NCBI GenBank assembly: GCA_964458605.1
Contig: CAYWLS010000007.1
Location: 62,001 to 126,000 of the forward strand
Length of the DNA stretch: 64,000 nt
Source: JBBSNV01 sp964458605
Lineage (GTDB): Bacteria > Pseudomonadota > Alphaproteobacteria > Reyranellales > JAQSWP01
Direction of reading: 5' to 3'
Part shown: positions 24,291-33,768 of the stretch, piece after piece
How positions within the stretch are numbered: position 1 is the stretch's first letter
Layout: each line of letters opens with the position of its first letter
Translations under genes and position numbers: made by a program
Notes under the pieces: model-generated
The model's database searches: none
What the model was told of the DNA's origin: nothing
What the model saw: only the letters and a program-made list of their open reading frames with translations

Positions 24291-26729
24291 GTGACCGTCG
24301 AACATCTCAGCGCATTGCCGCCCGGCTTCAGTCTGCAGGAATACCGCATCGACCGGATCCTGGGCTATGGCGGCTTCGGCATCACCTATCTCGCCACCGA
24401 CGCCAATCTCGACAAGGCGGTCGCCATCAAGGAATACCTGCCCAACGAGCTGGCGGTGCGCACCGACGGCTCCACGGTCAAGGCCAAGACGCGCGAAGAC
24501 CAGGACGATTTCCGCTGGGGACTGGACCGCTTCCTCGACGAGGCGCGCACGCTCGCCCGTTTCCGCCATCCCAACCTGGTGCCGGTGCATCGCTTCTTCG
24601 AGGCGCACGGCACCGCCTACATGGTCATGGAATACGAGCCGGGCGAGAGCCTGGCGGACATCCTGCGCCGCACCGCCGAGCGGGCGCCCGAGGCGGAAGT
24701 GCGCGGCCTGCTGAACGGCGTGCTGAGCGGCCTGGAAGTGGTGCATGCCGCGGGCTTCCTGCATCGCGACATCAAGCCGTCGAACATCATCATCCGGCCC
24801 GACGGCACGCCGGTGCTGATCGATTTCGGCGCCGCGCGCCAGGCGGTCGGCCGCCGCTCGCGCAACATCACCAGCATCGTCACGCCCGGCTACGCGCCGC
24901 TGGAGCAGTACACGGTCGAGGGCAACCAGGGACCGTGGACCGATCTCTATGCCGTGGGCGCGGTGCTCTACCAGATCGCCACCGGCAAGGCGCCGCCCGA
25001 CGCCACCTCGCGCGCCCGCAACGATCCCTACCGTCCGCTTGGCCCCGATGCCGCCAGCCCCTATTCGCAGGCGCTGCGCGAGGCGATCGACTGGGCGCTG
25101 CGCTTCGACGAGGCCGATCGGCCGCAGACCGTGGCGCAATGGCGGGACGCGCTGGATGGCCGCATCGCCGTGCCGCCGCTCAGCGCCAACGACCAGGCGA
25201 CCCGCCTGGTCGGCGCCGACCGCCAGACGGTGGCGACGCCCACGGTGCCCTCCGGCGGGCCGCCGACTTCGGTTCCGCCGTCGGCCGCGCCGCCATCCTC
25301 GGGCGGGGTGCTGAGCGGCCGTCCATCCGCGCCGCCGCCGTCATCGGTTCCGGCCAGCGGCATTGCCGCCACCGCCGCGGTCAGCGGCATTGCTGCCAAC
25401 GCCGCGGCCAGTGGCATTGCTACCAACGCCGCGGCCAGCGGCGCGCCGACCGGCGCGCGCGGTTCGGTCACCACGGCAGCCGACCTGCCCGGCGGCGGTT
25501 CCGCCGGCAAGCCGCCATCGATGCGCATCTTCTACATCTCGATGGGCATCGCCATCGTGGTGCTGGGCATCATCGCCGGCGCGCTCTATGTCGGTTTCAA
25601 GGACGAAGAGAAGAAGTCCGGCCCCGGCCCGGTGCCGGTCACGCCGACTCCCGCGCCGACGCCGGCGCCGTCACCGGCTCCCTCTCCCGCGCCGTCGCCT
25701 TCGCCGGGCCCGATGCCGCGGCCCGGGCCATCGCCCGCACCCGCGCCGTCGCCCGGCTTCAAGGCTGGCCCGCTGTTCGGAGCCGGCCCGGCGCCCGCGC
25801 CCACACCCACGCCGCTTCCGACGCCCGCGCCGCAGACCGACCACGGCAACAAGGGCGCGCCGGCCGTCCACAACGGCACGCAGAAGGGTTCCTCCGCGGC
25901 GCCGGCCGGGCTTGAGCCCAACGACATCGACAAGGGCATCAGCCAGGGCATCCAGGACGGTTCCAACAACGGAAACGACAACAACAACGGTTCGGTCAGT
26001 CCGTCGGACACCAGTTCGCGCGCCGCCTCCCAGGCCCGCGATGTCGCTGCCGATGCCCGGCGCCTGGCCGGCGACGCCCGCAACGCGGCGACCGGCGCGC
26101 GCGATCGCGCCCAGACCGCGCGCACCCAGATCGCGCCACAGGCGCGCACCGCCGCGGGCGCGGGCTCGCGCAGCCAGACCTACAACAGCGGCGCGGTCTA
26201 TCGCGGCGCCATGGTCAACAATAAGCGCAAGGGCCTGGGGGTGCTGGAAACGCCCAAGGGCTATCGCTACGAGGGTCAGTGGGATGCCGACGCCGCCACT
26301 GGCCTTGGCGTGTCGACCGATTCTTCAAACAACGAGCGCTACGAGGGCGAGTGGCGCAACGGCGACCGCAACGGGCGGGGCGTCTACAGCTGGCCGACCG
26401 GGCAGCGCTTCGAGGGCGAATATCGCGAAGGCCAGCGCAACGGGCTGGGCGTGCTTTTCTTCGCCAATGGCGATCGCCAGGAAAGCCAGTGGCAGGACGG
26501 CAAGGCCAATGGCCGGGGCGTGCTCTACTTCACCAATGGCGAGCGCTACGAGGGCGAATTCAGCAACGGCCAGTTCAACGGCCGTGGCGTCTACACCTGG
26601 CCCGACGGCCAGCGCTTCGAGGGCAGCTACCGCGACGATCAGCGCTACGGCTATGGCGTGATGCATCTGAAGGACGGCTCGACCCAATCCGGCTTCTGGG
26701 AAGGTACCAAGCTGACCCGGCCGGATTGA
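24291..26729 (+). CDS. Membrane-anchored Ser/Thr protein kinase with C-terminal MORN repeats
   Basis: An 812-residue protein from GTG 24291, chosen for the AGGAA just upstream. Residues 18-290 form a Hanks-type kinase: glycine loop GYGGFG (25-30), K47 in VAIKEY, catalytic HRD 158-160 with IKPSN, and DFG 178-180. All key catalytic residues are present. An Ala/Ser/Pro-rich linker (with a three-copy nine-residue repeat) leads to one membrane helix at about 411-437. A Pro-rich stretch and a charged region with R/A repeats follow, then about seven MORN repeats (638 to the end). The predicted topology puts the kinase in the cytoplasm and the MORN domain in the periplasm. Substrate and signal are unknown. 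A paralogue follows. Confidence 0.88.
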   Translation: MTVEHLSALPPGFSLQEYRIDRILGYGGFGITYLATDANLDKAVAIKEYLPNELAVRTDGSTVKAKTREDQDDFRWGLDRFLDEARTLARFRHPNLVPVHRFFEAHGTAYMVMEYEPGESLADILRRTAERAPEAEVRGLLNGVLSGLEVVHAAGFLHRDIKPSNIIIRPDGTPVLIDFGAARQAVGRRSRNITSIVTPGYAPLEQYTVEGNQGPWTDLYAVGAVLYQIATGKAPPDATSRARNDPYRPLGPDAASPYSQALREAIDWALRFDEADRPQTVAQWRDALDGRIAVPPLSANDQATRLVGADRQTVATPTVPSGGPPTSVPPSAAPPSSGGVLSGRPSAPPPSSVPASGIAATAAVSGIAANAAASGIATNAAASGAPTGARGSVTTAADLPGGGSAGKPPSMRIFYISMGIAIVVLGIIAGALYVGFKDEEKKSGPGPVPVTPTPAPTPAPSPAPSPAPSPSPGPMPRPGPSPAPAPSPGFKAGPLFGAGPAPAPTPTPLPTPAPQTDHGNKGAPAVHNGTQKGSSAAPAGLEPNDIDKGISQGIQDGSNNGNDNNNGSVSPSDTSSRAASQARDVAADARRLAGDARNAATGARDRAQTARTQIAPQARTAAGAGSRSQTYNSGAVYRGAMVNNKRKGLGVLETPKGYRYEGQWDADAATGLGVSTDSSNNERYEGEWRNGDRNGRGVYSWPTGQRFEGEYREGQRNGLGVLFFANGDRQESQWQDGKANGRGVLYFTNGERYEGEFSNGQFNGRGVYTWPDGQRFEGSYRDDQRYGYGVMHLKDGSTQSGFWEGTKLTRPD
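25356..25436 (+). repeat. Three-copy 27-bp tandem repeat in the kinase linker
   Basis: Three direct copies of a 27-base unit encode SGIAATAAV, SGIAANAAA and SGIATNAAA in the juxtamembrane linker of the first kinase. Copies differ by a few bases. Such in-frame repeats can vary in number between strains. Confidence 0.85.
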
Positions 26730-26937
26730 CGCCGCGGCGGCGGCGCGGTCGTGCGCGGCGGGCCATTCGGTCGCAATCGGGCCCGGCGGCGGCGCGCGCC
26801 GGCGTCGCAATTTCGCCACAGGCCGGTGTAACCTAGGGGTCTGCCGCTTCTGTCGGCAGACGGGCTTTGGCGTCTCCCCGGCGCCGCGCCGCCCGACCAC
26901 ACCAGCGCCGACCGCAAGAGCCGCTTCCGGGTTGCCC

Positions 26938-29001
26938 ATGAATGACGCTGCCGACGACTTTTCGCAGGCATTGCCGGCCAATCATGTGGTGGGCGACTAC
27001 GTGATGCAGCGCGTGCTGGGACACGGCGGCTTCGGCATCACCTACCTTGCCTTCGATCCGGCCCTGCGCAAGCAGGTGGCCATCAAGGAATATCTGCCGG
27101 CCGAGGTAGCGCTGCGCCGCGACGGCGGTATCGTCGGCGCCCGCTCGCGCGGCGCCGAGGAGGATTTCCGCTGGGGCCTGGACCGCTTCGTCGACGAGGC
27201 GCGCACGCTCGCCCGTTTCCGCCATCCCAACCTGGTGCCGGTGCTGCGCTTCTTCGAGGCCAACGGCACCGCCTACATGGTGATGGAATACGAGCGCGGC
27301 GAAAGCTTCGCCCAGCATTTGCGCGGGCGGGAGACCCCCTACGACGAGGCGGCGCTGCGCCAGGTGCTGGAGCCGCTGCTCGACGGCTTGCGCACGGTAC
27401 ACGAGGCAGGGTTCCTGCATCGCGACATCAAGCCGGCCAATATCATCCTGAGCGACAACGGCGCGCCGGTGCTGATCGATTTCGGCGCCGCGCGCCAGGC
27501 CCTGGGCGGACGCAGCCGCACGCTCACCAACATCGTCACCCCACGCTACGCGCCGATCGAGCAGTACAGCCTGGATCAGCGCCAGGGCCCGTGGTCCGAC
27601 ATATATGGCCTGGCGGCGGTGGCCCATACCGCCCTGCTCGGCGAGCCGCCGCCCGATGCGGTGTCGCGCGTGCCCGAGGACAATTACCAGCGCCTGGCGC
27701 AGCGCGGCCTGCCGGGCTGCTCGGCGGGCTTTCTGGCGGCCGTCGACTGGGGCCTCGAGGTCTTCGCCGTCGACCGACCGCAGAGCGTCGAGGAATGGCG
27801 CGAGGCGCTGACCGGCCGCCGCGCCGCGCCGCTGCCGCCCAGCGTGCCGACCCGCATGATGCGCGAGCCGCAGGCCCAGACCATCCGGCTCGACGCCGCC
27901 ACCATGATCGCCCCGGCGGCTGCGCCCGCGCCGGCAGCCGCCCCGCCGCTGGTGGCCGACGATCAACCCTTGGCGATGGTGTCGGGTCCGCCGCCGGGCT
28001 CCCGGCGCGGCCTGTCGGCGCGCGGCTGGATCGTGCTGGCGGTGGTCATCGTCGTGGCCGCGGCCGGCGGCGGCAGGCTGTGGTTGGACCGCGAGCAGCC
28101 GGTCGAACAGGAAACGCGCGACGCGGTGCCGCCGCAGACCGCCGAGAGCGGTCGTCACGATCCAGGCAGGAACGCTGCCAAGCCGAACACGGCAAAGCCG
28201 CCAGCGCCCTTGCCGACGCCACGGCCTTCGCCCAGTCCTTCGCCCAGCCCGGCGACCAATCCTGCATCCGGTCCCGCGCCAGGCGCCGCACCCACGCCCA
28301 ATCCGCTGCCCGTCGCACCTTCCTCGAGCCCGGCGCCGGCAGCCAATGCGGCAACCGAGACCCAGCAACTGGTGGCCGCCGCCGAGGTCAAGGCCGATGG
28401 CGCCGCCGCCGTCGCCAACAATGCCCGCACCATGGCGGGCGAGGCGCGCGACGCGGCCGACCGTGCCAGGCTGCGCGCCGCCGAGGCTGCGTCCTCGACA
28501 TCGATCGCGCTGGCCACCATGGATCTGGCCGATGGCGGCCGCTACGCGGGCGAGCTCGATGCCGGCCGCCGCCAGGGTCTGGGCGTGATGCAATATGCCG
28601 ACGGCCACCGCTACAGCGGCGAATGGCGCGACGATCGGCCCGACGGGCGCGGCGTGGCGGACTGGCCCGACGGGCGTCGCTACGAGGGCGAGTGGCATGG
28701 CGGCAAGCGCCAGGGCGTGGGCCGCTTCACCTGGCCGGACGGGCGTCGCTACGAGGGCGAATGGCGGGACGACCGCGCGGTCGGGTTGGGCGTCGGGCAG
28801 GTCGGCGACAGCCAGCAACTTTCCGGCGAGTGGCGCGACACGGGCCTCAGCGGATTGGGCGTGGCCGACTGGGCCGATGGCCGCCGCTACGCGGGCCAGT
28901 GGCAGGACGGCCATATGAACGGGCGCGGCGAGATGAGCTTGCCCGGCGGCAAGCGCCAGAGCGGGACCTGGCAGAACGACACCTTCGGCAAGCCCGATTG
29001 A
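26938..29001 (+). CDS. Membrane-anchored Ser/Thr protein kinase with C-terminal MORN repeats (paralogue)
   Basis: A 687-residue protein from ATG 26938; a TTG two codons earlier is an alternative start. The layout matches the preceding gene: kinase domain (20-290) with GHGGFG (28-33), K50 in VAIKEY, HRD 161-163 and DFG 181-183, one membrane helix at about 362-382, a Pro/Ser/Ala-rich linker, an Ala-rich probably helical stretch, and about six MORN repeats from about 535 to the end. Catalytic residues are intact. The activation loops differ slightly (SIVTPGYAP in the first, NIVTPRYAP here). The pair arose by duplication and may phosphorylate different targets or each other. An antiporter gene follows after 98 bases. 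Confidence 0.88.
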   Translation: MNDAADDFSQALPANHVVGDYVMQRVLGHGGFGITYLAFDPALRKQVAIKEYLPAEVALRRDGGIVGARSRGAEEDFRWGLDRFVDEARTLARFRHPNLVPVLRFFEANGTAYMVMEYERGESFAQHLRGRETPYDEAALRQVLEPLLDGLRTVHEAGFLHRDIKPANIILSDNGAPVLIDFGAARQALGGRSRTLTNIVTPRYAPIEQYSLDQRQGPWSDIYGLAAVAHTALLGEPPPDAVSRVPEDNYQRLAQRGLPGCSAGFLAAVDWGLEVFAVDRPQSVEEWREALTGRRAAPLPPSVPTRMMREPQAQTIRLDAATMIAPAAAPAPAAAPPLVADDQPLAMVSGPPPGSRRGLSARGWIVLAVVIVVAAAGGGRLWLDREQPVEQETRDAVPPQTAESGRHDPGRNAAKPNTAKPPAPLPTPRPSPSPSPSPATNPASGPAPGAAPTPNPLPVAPSSSPAPAANAATETQQLVAAAEVKADGAAAVANNARTMAGEARDAADRARLRAAEAASSTSIALATMDLADGGRYAGELDAGRRQGLGVMQYADGHRYSGEWRDDRPDGRGVADWPDGRRYEGEWHGGKRQGVGRFTWPDGRRYEGEWRDDRAVGLGVGQVGDSQQLSGEWRDTGLSGLGVADWADGRRYAGQWQDGHMNGRGEMSLPGGKRQSGTWQNDTFGKPD

Positions 29002-29099
29002 GGCGGCCGGGCCCGGCACGGGCGGCTTGCTGCAAAAGGTGAAGCCCGGGACGGAAGGCTGGATTCGGGCTCGACGATCCGGCATCGTTCGGTTGGGTC

Positions 29100-31580
29100 A
29101 TGGTTCAAATCGTTCTGTCCATCCTGGCGGTGTCGGTGGTGCTGGCGCTGGCCAGCCTCCTGCTGCCTCTGGCGGCGCGCCTGCGCGCGCCCCATACCGT
29201 GCTGTTGGCCGCGCTCGGCATGGCGCTGGGCTTCCTGGTCGCGCTGCTGGCCGACCCCCAGCGCTTCGGCTTCGTGGGCGATATCGCCGTGGGCCTGCGC
29301 GAACTGGGCTTCACCGCCGAGGCCTTCCTGTTCATCTTCCTGCCGCCGCTGCTGTTCACCGCCGGCCTCAACATCGACGTGCGCCGTCTGGTGGACGAAC
29401 TGGCCGCCGTCATCCTGATGGCGGTGGTGGCGGTGCTGGTCTGTATCGCCGTGGTGGGCCTGGCCCTGCACGAGGTCAGCGGCGAGAGCGCGGTGGCCTG
29501 CTTCCTGCTGGGCGCCATCGTCTCGACCACCGATCCGGCGGCCGTGATCGGCATCTTCCGCGACATCGGCGCACCCCGGCGCCTGTCGATCCTGGTCGAA
29601 GGCGAATCGCTGCTCAACGACGCCGCCGCCATCGCCGTGTTCGCCCTGCTGGTCGATATCATTACCGGCAAGACGGCGGAGATGAACAACGTCGAGGCGA
29701 TCGTGGCCTTCCTGCGCGAGTTCCTGGGCGGGCTGGCGGTCGGCTTCGCGCTGGGGCGCATCGCCTGCTGGCTGCTGACCATCCTGGGCGGCTCCCATGT
29801 CGGTCACGTCACCATCACCATGTGCCTGGCCTATATCGCCTTCATCCTGGGCGATCGCTACCTGCATGTTTCGGGCGTGGTGGCGGTGGTGGGCTCGGCG
29901 CTGACCGTGGCGGCCTACGGGCCGACCCGCGTATCGCCCAATGCCTGGCGCAGCCTGCTCAAGGCCTGGCATCAGCTCGAATTCTGGGCCAACTCGCTGA
30001 TCTTCGTGCTGGCCGCCATGCTGGCGGCGCGCGTGCTGGAAGACCTGCAGTGGCACGACCTGGGGCTGTTGGTGGTGCTGATGCTGGCGGCGCTGGTGGC
30101 GCGCGGCCTGGTGCTGTTCGGGCTGCTGCCCGGCCTGTCGGCGCTGCGCCTGGTGGCGCCGGTCGACAATCGCTACAAGGCCGTGATCGTGTGGGGCGGC
30201 CTGCGCGGCGCCGTCACCGTGGTGCTGGCGCTGGTGGCGATCGAGAGCCCCGCCATGCCCGAACCGATGCGTCATTTCATCGGCGTGCTAGCGATCCTGT
30301 TCGTGCTGTTCAGCCTGTTCGTCAACGGCACCACTTTGCGCCTGCTGATGCGTTCCTTCGGCCTCAACAGGCTCGGCGCCACAGAACTGGCGCTGCGCGA
30401 CCGCGCCATGGTGCTGTCGCGCCATCGCATCGCCGACCAGGTCAAGATCGTGGCGCGCACCTATGGGCTGGAATCGGCACTGCCCAAGATCCTGCCCGGC
30501 CTGGCCGACAGCGAAAGCGGAGAGGGCGGTGCGGCGCAGATCGGTGTCGAGGAGGCCACCCAGGTCGGCTTGCTGACGCTGGCGGCGCGCGAGAAGGAGC
30601 TTTATCTGCGCCACTTCGAGGAGCGCATCGTCTCGCGCCGCATGGTGGCGCGGCTGGTCGCGGCCGCCGAGCGGCTGGCCGACATGGCCAAGGCGCATGG
30701 TTCGCAGGGCTATGCCGAGGGCACCCGCCGCTTCGCCGAGCGCAGCCTGTCGCTGCGCATGGCCCTGGCTCTGAACCGGCGGCTGGGCATCGAGGGGCCG
30801 TTGTCGCAGCAACTGGCCGATCACTGCGAAATGCTGCTGACCGGCCAGTTGGTGCTGGGCGAATTGCTGCACTTCAACCGCGCCCAGCTCAATCCGCTGC
30901 TGGGCAGCGCGGTGGCCGCCGGCCTGGCCGACATGCTGGAGAAGCGGCGCGAATCGATCGACGGGGCGCTCTCGGCGCTGTCGCTGCAATACGGCGGCTA
31001 TGCCGACAAGATGCGCCAGCAATACCTGACCCGCGCCGCCTTGCGGTTCGAGGGCGCCGAATACGATCGCCAGGTCAGCGAAGGCATCATCAGCCACGAA
31101 GTCTACGACGATCTGCAGCGCCAGCTGGCCCAGCGCCGCGCCGCGGCTTCGCAGCGCCCGCCGCTGGACCTGGGACTGGAGCTGCGCGACATGATCGCCC
31201 GGGTGCCGATGTTCGCCGACCTCGACAACGAGGCAGCGGCGCTGCTGGGCCGGCTGCTGCGCCCGGTGATGGCGCTGCCGGGGGAGGAGATCCTCACCAA
31301 GGGCGCGCGCGGCCGGGAGATGTATTTCATCGCCTCCGGCGCGGTCGAGGTGCTGGTCGGGGTCGGCGCGGTGCGGCTGGAAGCCGGCGACTTTTTCGGC
31401 GAACTGGCCTTGCTGGCGGATCGTCCGCGCACCGCCGATGTCGTGGCGGTGGGCTATTGCCACCTGCTGGAACTCAGCCGGTCCGATCTGCGACGCATCC
31501 TGCGGGCCAATCCCGGGCTGCGCCAGGAAATCGAAAAAGTGGCGGCCGAGCGGCTTTCCACCCACGAGACCAAGCGCTGA
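29100..31580 (+). CDS. Na+/H+ antiporter (CPA1 type) with C-terminal cyclic-nucleotide-binding domain
   Basis: An 826-residue inner-membrane protein. About twelve hydrophobic segments fill residues 1-410; VEGESLLNDAAAIAVF carries the conserved Asn-Asp ion-binding pair of CPA1 exchangers. A long cytoplasmic region (410-690) is followed by a cNMP-binding domain (about 700-810) whose phosphate cassette FFGELALLADRPRTAD keeps the glutamate and the arginine needed for the nucleotide. This order resembles plant SOS1 and sperm NHE. It probably extrudes Na+ or adjusts pH under second-messenger control. It lies downstream of two kinases on the same strand, so phosphorylation control is possible but unproven. 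Confidence 0.85.
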   Translation: MVQIVLSILAVSVVLALASLLLPLAARLRAPHTVLLAALGMALGFLVALLADPQRFGFVGDIAVGLRELGFTAEAFLFIFLPPLLFTAGLNIDVRRLVDELAAVILMAVVAVLVCIAVVGLALHEVSGESAVACFLLGAIVSTTDPAAVIGIFRDIGAPRRLSILVEGESLLNDAAAIAVFALLVDIITGKTAEMNNVEAIVAFLREFLGGLAVGFALGRIACWLLTILGGSHVGHVTITMCLAYIAFILGDRYLHVSGVVAVVGSALTVAAYGPTRVSPNAWRSLLKAWHQLEFWANSLIFVLAAMLAARVLEDLQWHDLGLLVVLMLAALVARGLVLFGLLPGLSALRLVAPVDNRYKAVIVWGGLRGAVTVVLALVAIESPAMPEPMRHFIGVLAILFVLFSLFVNGTTLRLLMRSFGLNRLGATELALRDRAMVLSRHRIADQVKIVARTYGLESALPKILPGLADSESGEGGAAQIGVEEATQVGLLTLAAREKELYLRHFEERIVSRRMVARLVAAAERLADMAKAHGSQGYAEGTRRFAERSLSLRMALALNRRLGIEGPLSQQLADHCEMLLTGQLVLGELLHFNRAQLNPLLGSAVAAGLADMLEKRRESIDGALSALSLQYGGYADKMRQQYLTRAALRFEGAEYDRQVSEGIISHEVYDDLQRQLAQRRAAASQRPPLDLGLELRDMIARVPMFADLDNEAAALLGRLLRPVMALPGEEILTKGARGREMYFIASGAVEVLVGVGAVRLEAGDFFGELALLADRPRTADVVAVGYCHLLELSRSDLRRILRANPGLRQEIEKVAAERLSTHETKR

Positions 31581-31801
31581 CCTTGCCGACAGGTTGTACC
31601 GCCGCCACGGGCAATATCCCTAATTTTCAGTGTCATCGTACCGCGAGCGTGGCTTTGCAGTCACAGTGGCGCAGCATTGCTGCAACAGCGAGGCATGTCA
31701 TACATCCGGTCGCTTCTGCCGGCTCTAAATATCCCTATGATCGTATTGCAAGCGTATCGGTTCGCCGCTCGGCCTGACCGGCGGCGCTTACAGGTGTGGT
31801 A

Positions 31802-33523
31802 ATGCGGGTTCGGCGTCTTTTGGGTCATGTCTGGCTTCTTGGCTTCGCCATGCTGCTCGCCTTGGGTTTGGTGGCAGCGCCGGCCCGGGCGGAATTGCCC
31901 GATCGCATAAGGCTCATCGTCGCCAGCGACGGCCCCAGCCAGTTGGCGGGCGACCAGCTCGATCTGGCCGCGCTCAAGCGCTTCTACGAGCCGCGCCAGT
32001 TCGCGCCGGCCTGGCTGGGTTCGGCCACGCCGCTGGATCGCGAGGCATTGCTGACGGCTATCGAGCAGGCCTCCGACCAGGGACTGGACCCCAGCGACTA
32101 TCATCTCGCCGCCCTGAAGGCGCGCGCCAGCGCCGGCGACGAGACGCGGCAGGCCGAATTCGACGTCCTGCTGTCGGACGCCTTCCTGCGCTATGCCAGC
32201 AACATGCGCATGGGCCGGGTGCGCATTTCCAGCATCGAGGCCGACTGGGCCGTGCAGCCAACGCCGTTCGACGCGGTGGCGGCGCTGAACGCAGTGGTCT
32301 CGTCCGACGATTTCCGCAAGCTCCTGGCTTCGCTGCCGCCGAGCCGTCCCGACTACGCGCGGCTGGTGGCCCTGCTCAAGCAGTGGCGCGAGGAGATCAA
32401 GAACGCCGATCCCTGGCCCAGCGTCATGCCCGGCCCCTCGATCAAGAAGGGCGCGGCCGACGACCGCCTGCTGGCCGTGCGGGCGCGGCTGATCGCCGAT
32501 GGCGATCTGCCGGCGGACCAGAGCCAGGGCAATGTGCTGGACGACAAGCTGATGGCGGCGCTGAAGAAGTTCCAGGCGCGCTATGGCTTGGATCCCGATG
32601 GGCTGGTCGGCGCGCGTACCATCCTGATGATGAACGTGTCCCGCGCCACCCGGATCGAGCAGTTGCTGGCGACCCTGGAACGGCTGCGCAGCCTGCCGCG
32701 CGACCTGCCCTACACCGGCATCTACGTCAACGCCGCGGCCCAGGAAGCGGTGATGATCGAGGATGGCCAGCCGGTGTTCACCGCCCATGTCATCGTCGGC
32801 ACGCCGAATCATCCCACGCCGGTGGTGGCGGCGCATTTCAGCTCCCTGCAGCTCAATCCGCCGTGGACCATTCCCCAGTCGATCGCGGTCAACGAGATCC
32901 TGCCGCAGCTCAAGCGCGATCCGCAGTATCTGGCCAAGCAGAACATGATCATCCTCAACCGCGACGACGATCCGCAGGGCTACGGCGTCGACTGGCAGCG
33001 CTATTCGAAGAACTATTTCCCGTTCGTGCTGCGTCAGCTCGCCAGCCCCAAGACGGCGCTGGGCCTGCTGGTGTTCGAGATGCCCAACAAGTTCGACGTC
33101 TATCTGCACGACACGCCGGACCGGCGCCTGTTCGCGCTGGGCGACCGCTTCTTCAGCCATGGTTGCGTGCGGGTCGAGAATCCGCGGGTGCTGGCGAGCT
33201 ATCTGCTGCGCAACAATCCGCAATGGACGGCCGAGGCGCTCGACGACGCCATCGCCACCGGCGAGACCCAGCGCATCATGCTGGCGCGCGCCGTGCCGAT
33301 CTTCCTGCTCTACCAGACGGTCTTTGTCGATCGCGACGACCAGGTGCAGTTCCGCGACGACACCTATGGCCGGGACTGGCGGCTGAACGTGGCGGTGGCC
33401 CGCCTGCACGAAGGCACCTTGCCGGCCAATCAGGTGATGTTTGCCCCGCCGCCGCCCTCGGCCGATGCCGGCCGGCCCGGCTCGACCGTCGGCAAGCCCG
33501 CCACCTCCTTGGGCAGCAAGTGA
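31802..33523 (+). CDS. ldtD: L,D-transpeptidase, YcbB/LdtD type
   Basis: A 573-residue periplasmic enzyme from ATG 31802 (AGGTG upstream). A signal peptide ends near PARAE (about residue 33). An N-terminal scaffold domain is followed by a peptidoglycan-binding domain (ALKKFQARYGLDPDGLVG) and a YkuD catalytic domain containing SHGCVRVEN with the active-site Cys455. It makes 3-3 cross-links in peptidoglycan. The length is close to the 615 residues of E. coli LdtD. The Pro-rich C-terminus is disordered-looking. It precedes a MepK-type endopeptidase, the same neighbour pair as ycbB-ycbK in E. coli. Confidence 0.9.
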   Translation: MRVRRLLGHVWLLGFAMLLALGLVAAPARAELPDRIRLIVASDGPSQLAGDQLDLAALKRFYEPRQFAPAWLGSATPLDREALLTAIEQASDQGLDPSDYHLAALKARASAGDETRQAEFDVLLSDAFLRYASNMRMGRVRISSIEADWAVQPTPFDAVAALNAVVSSDDFRKLLASLPPSRPDYARLVALLKQWREEIKNADPWPSVMPGPSIKKGAADDRLLAVRARLIADGDLPADQSQGNVLDDKLMAALKKFQARYGLDPDGLVGARTILMMNVSRATRIEQLLATLERLRSLPRDLPYTGIYVNAAAQEAVMIEDGQPVFTAHVIVGTPNHPTPVVAAHFSSLQLNPPWTIPQSIAVNEILPQLKRDPQYLAKQNMIILNRDDDPQGYGVDWQRYSKNYFPFVLRQLASPKTALGLLVFEMPNKFDVYLHDTPDRRLFALGDRFFSHGCVRVENPRVLASYLLRNNPQWTAEALDDAIATGETQRIMLARAVPIFLLYQTVFVDRDDQVQFRDDTYGRDWRLNVAVARLHEGTLPANQVMFAPPPPSADAGRPGSTVGKPATSLGSK

Positions 33524-33666
33524 TCGCCGGGGCCGGCGGATGAGTGCAGGGGCGGCTCCGAGCCTGTTCCGTGCGCAAGGCGAACGCCTGCGGTAGCATT
33601 TTCTCGGGAAAGCCCGGCACCCGCGACTATTTGGCCCGAAACATGCATTCCCCTGACACCGTCATG

Positions 33667-33693
33667 GGAAATCCAGGGTTGCCCCTGATTTCC
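33667..33693. repeat. Interrupted inverted repeat before mepK
   Basis: GGAAATC (33667-33673) and GATTTCC (33687-33693) flank a partly complementary centre (CAGGG / CCCCTG). It sits 75 bases before mepK and could be an operator or an mRNA hairpin. No T-run follows. Confidence 0.35.
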
Positions 33694-33768
33694 GCATGGT
33701 GTTAACCTCGCGGTCGCGCCGCGGCTTTTGGGGCCAAAGCGACGAAGCCGTAAATGTTTGGGGAGTCC

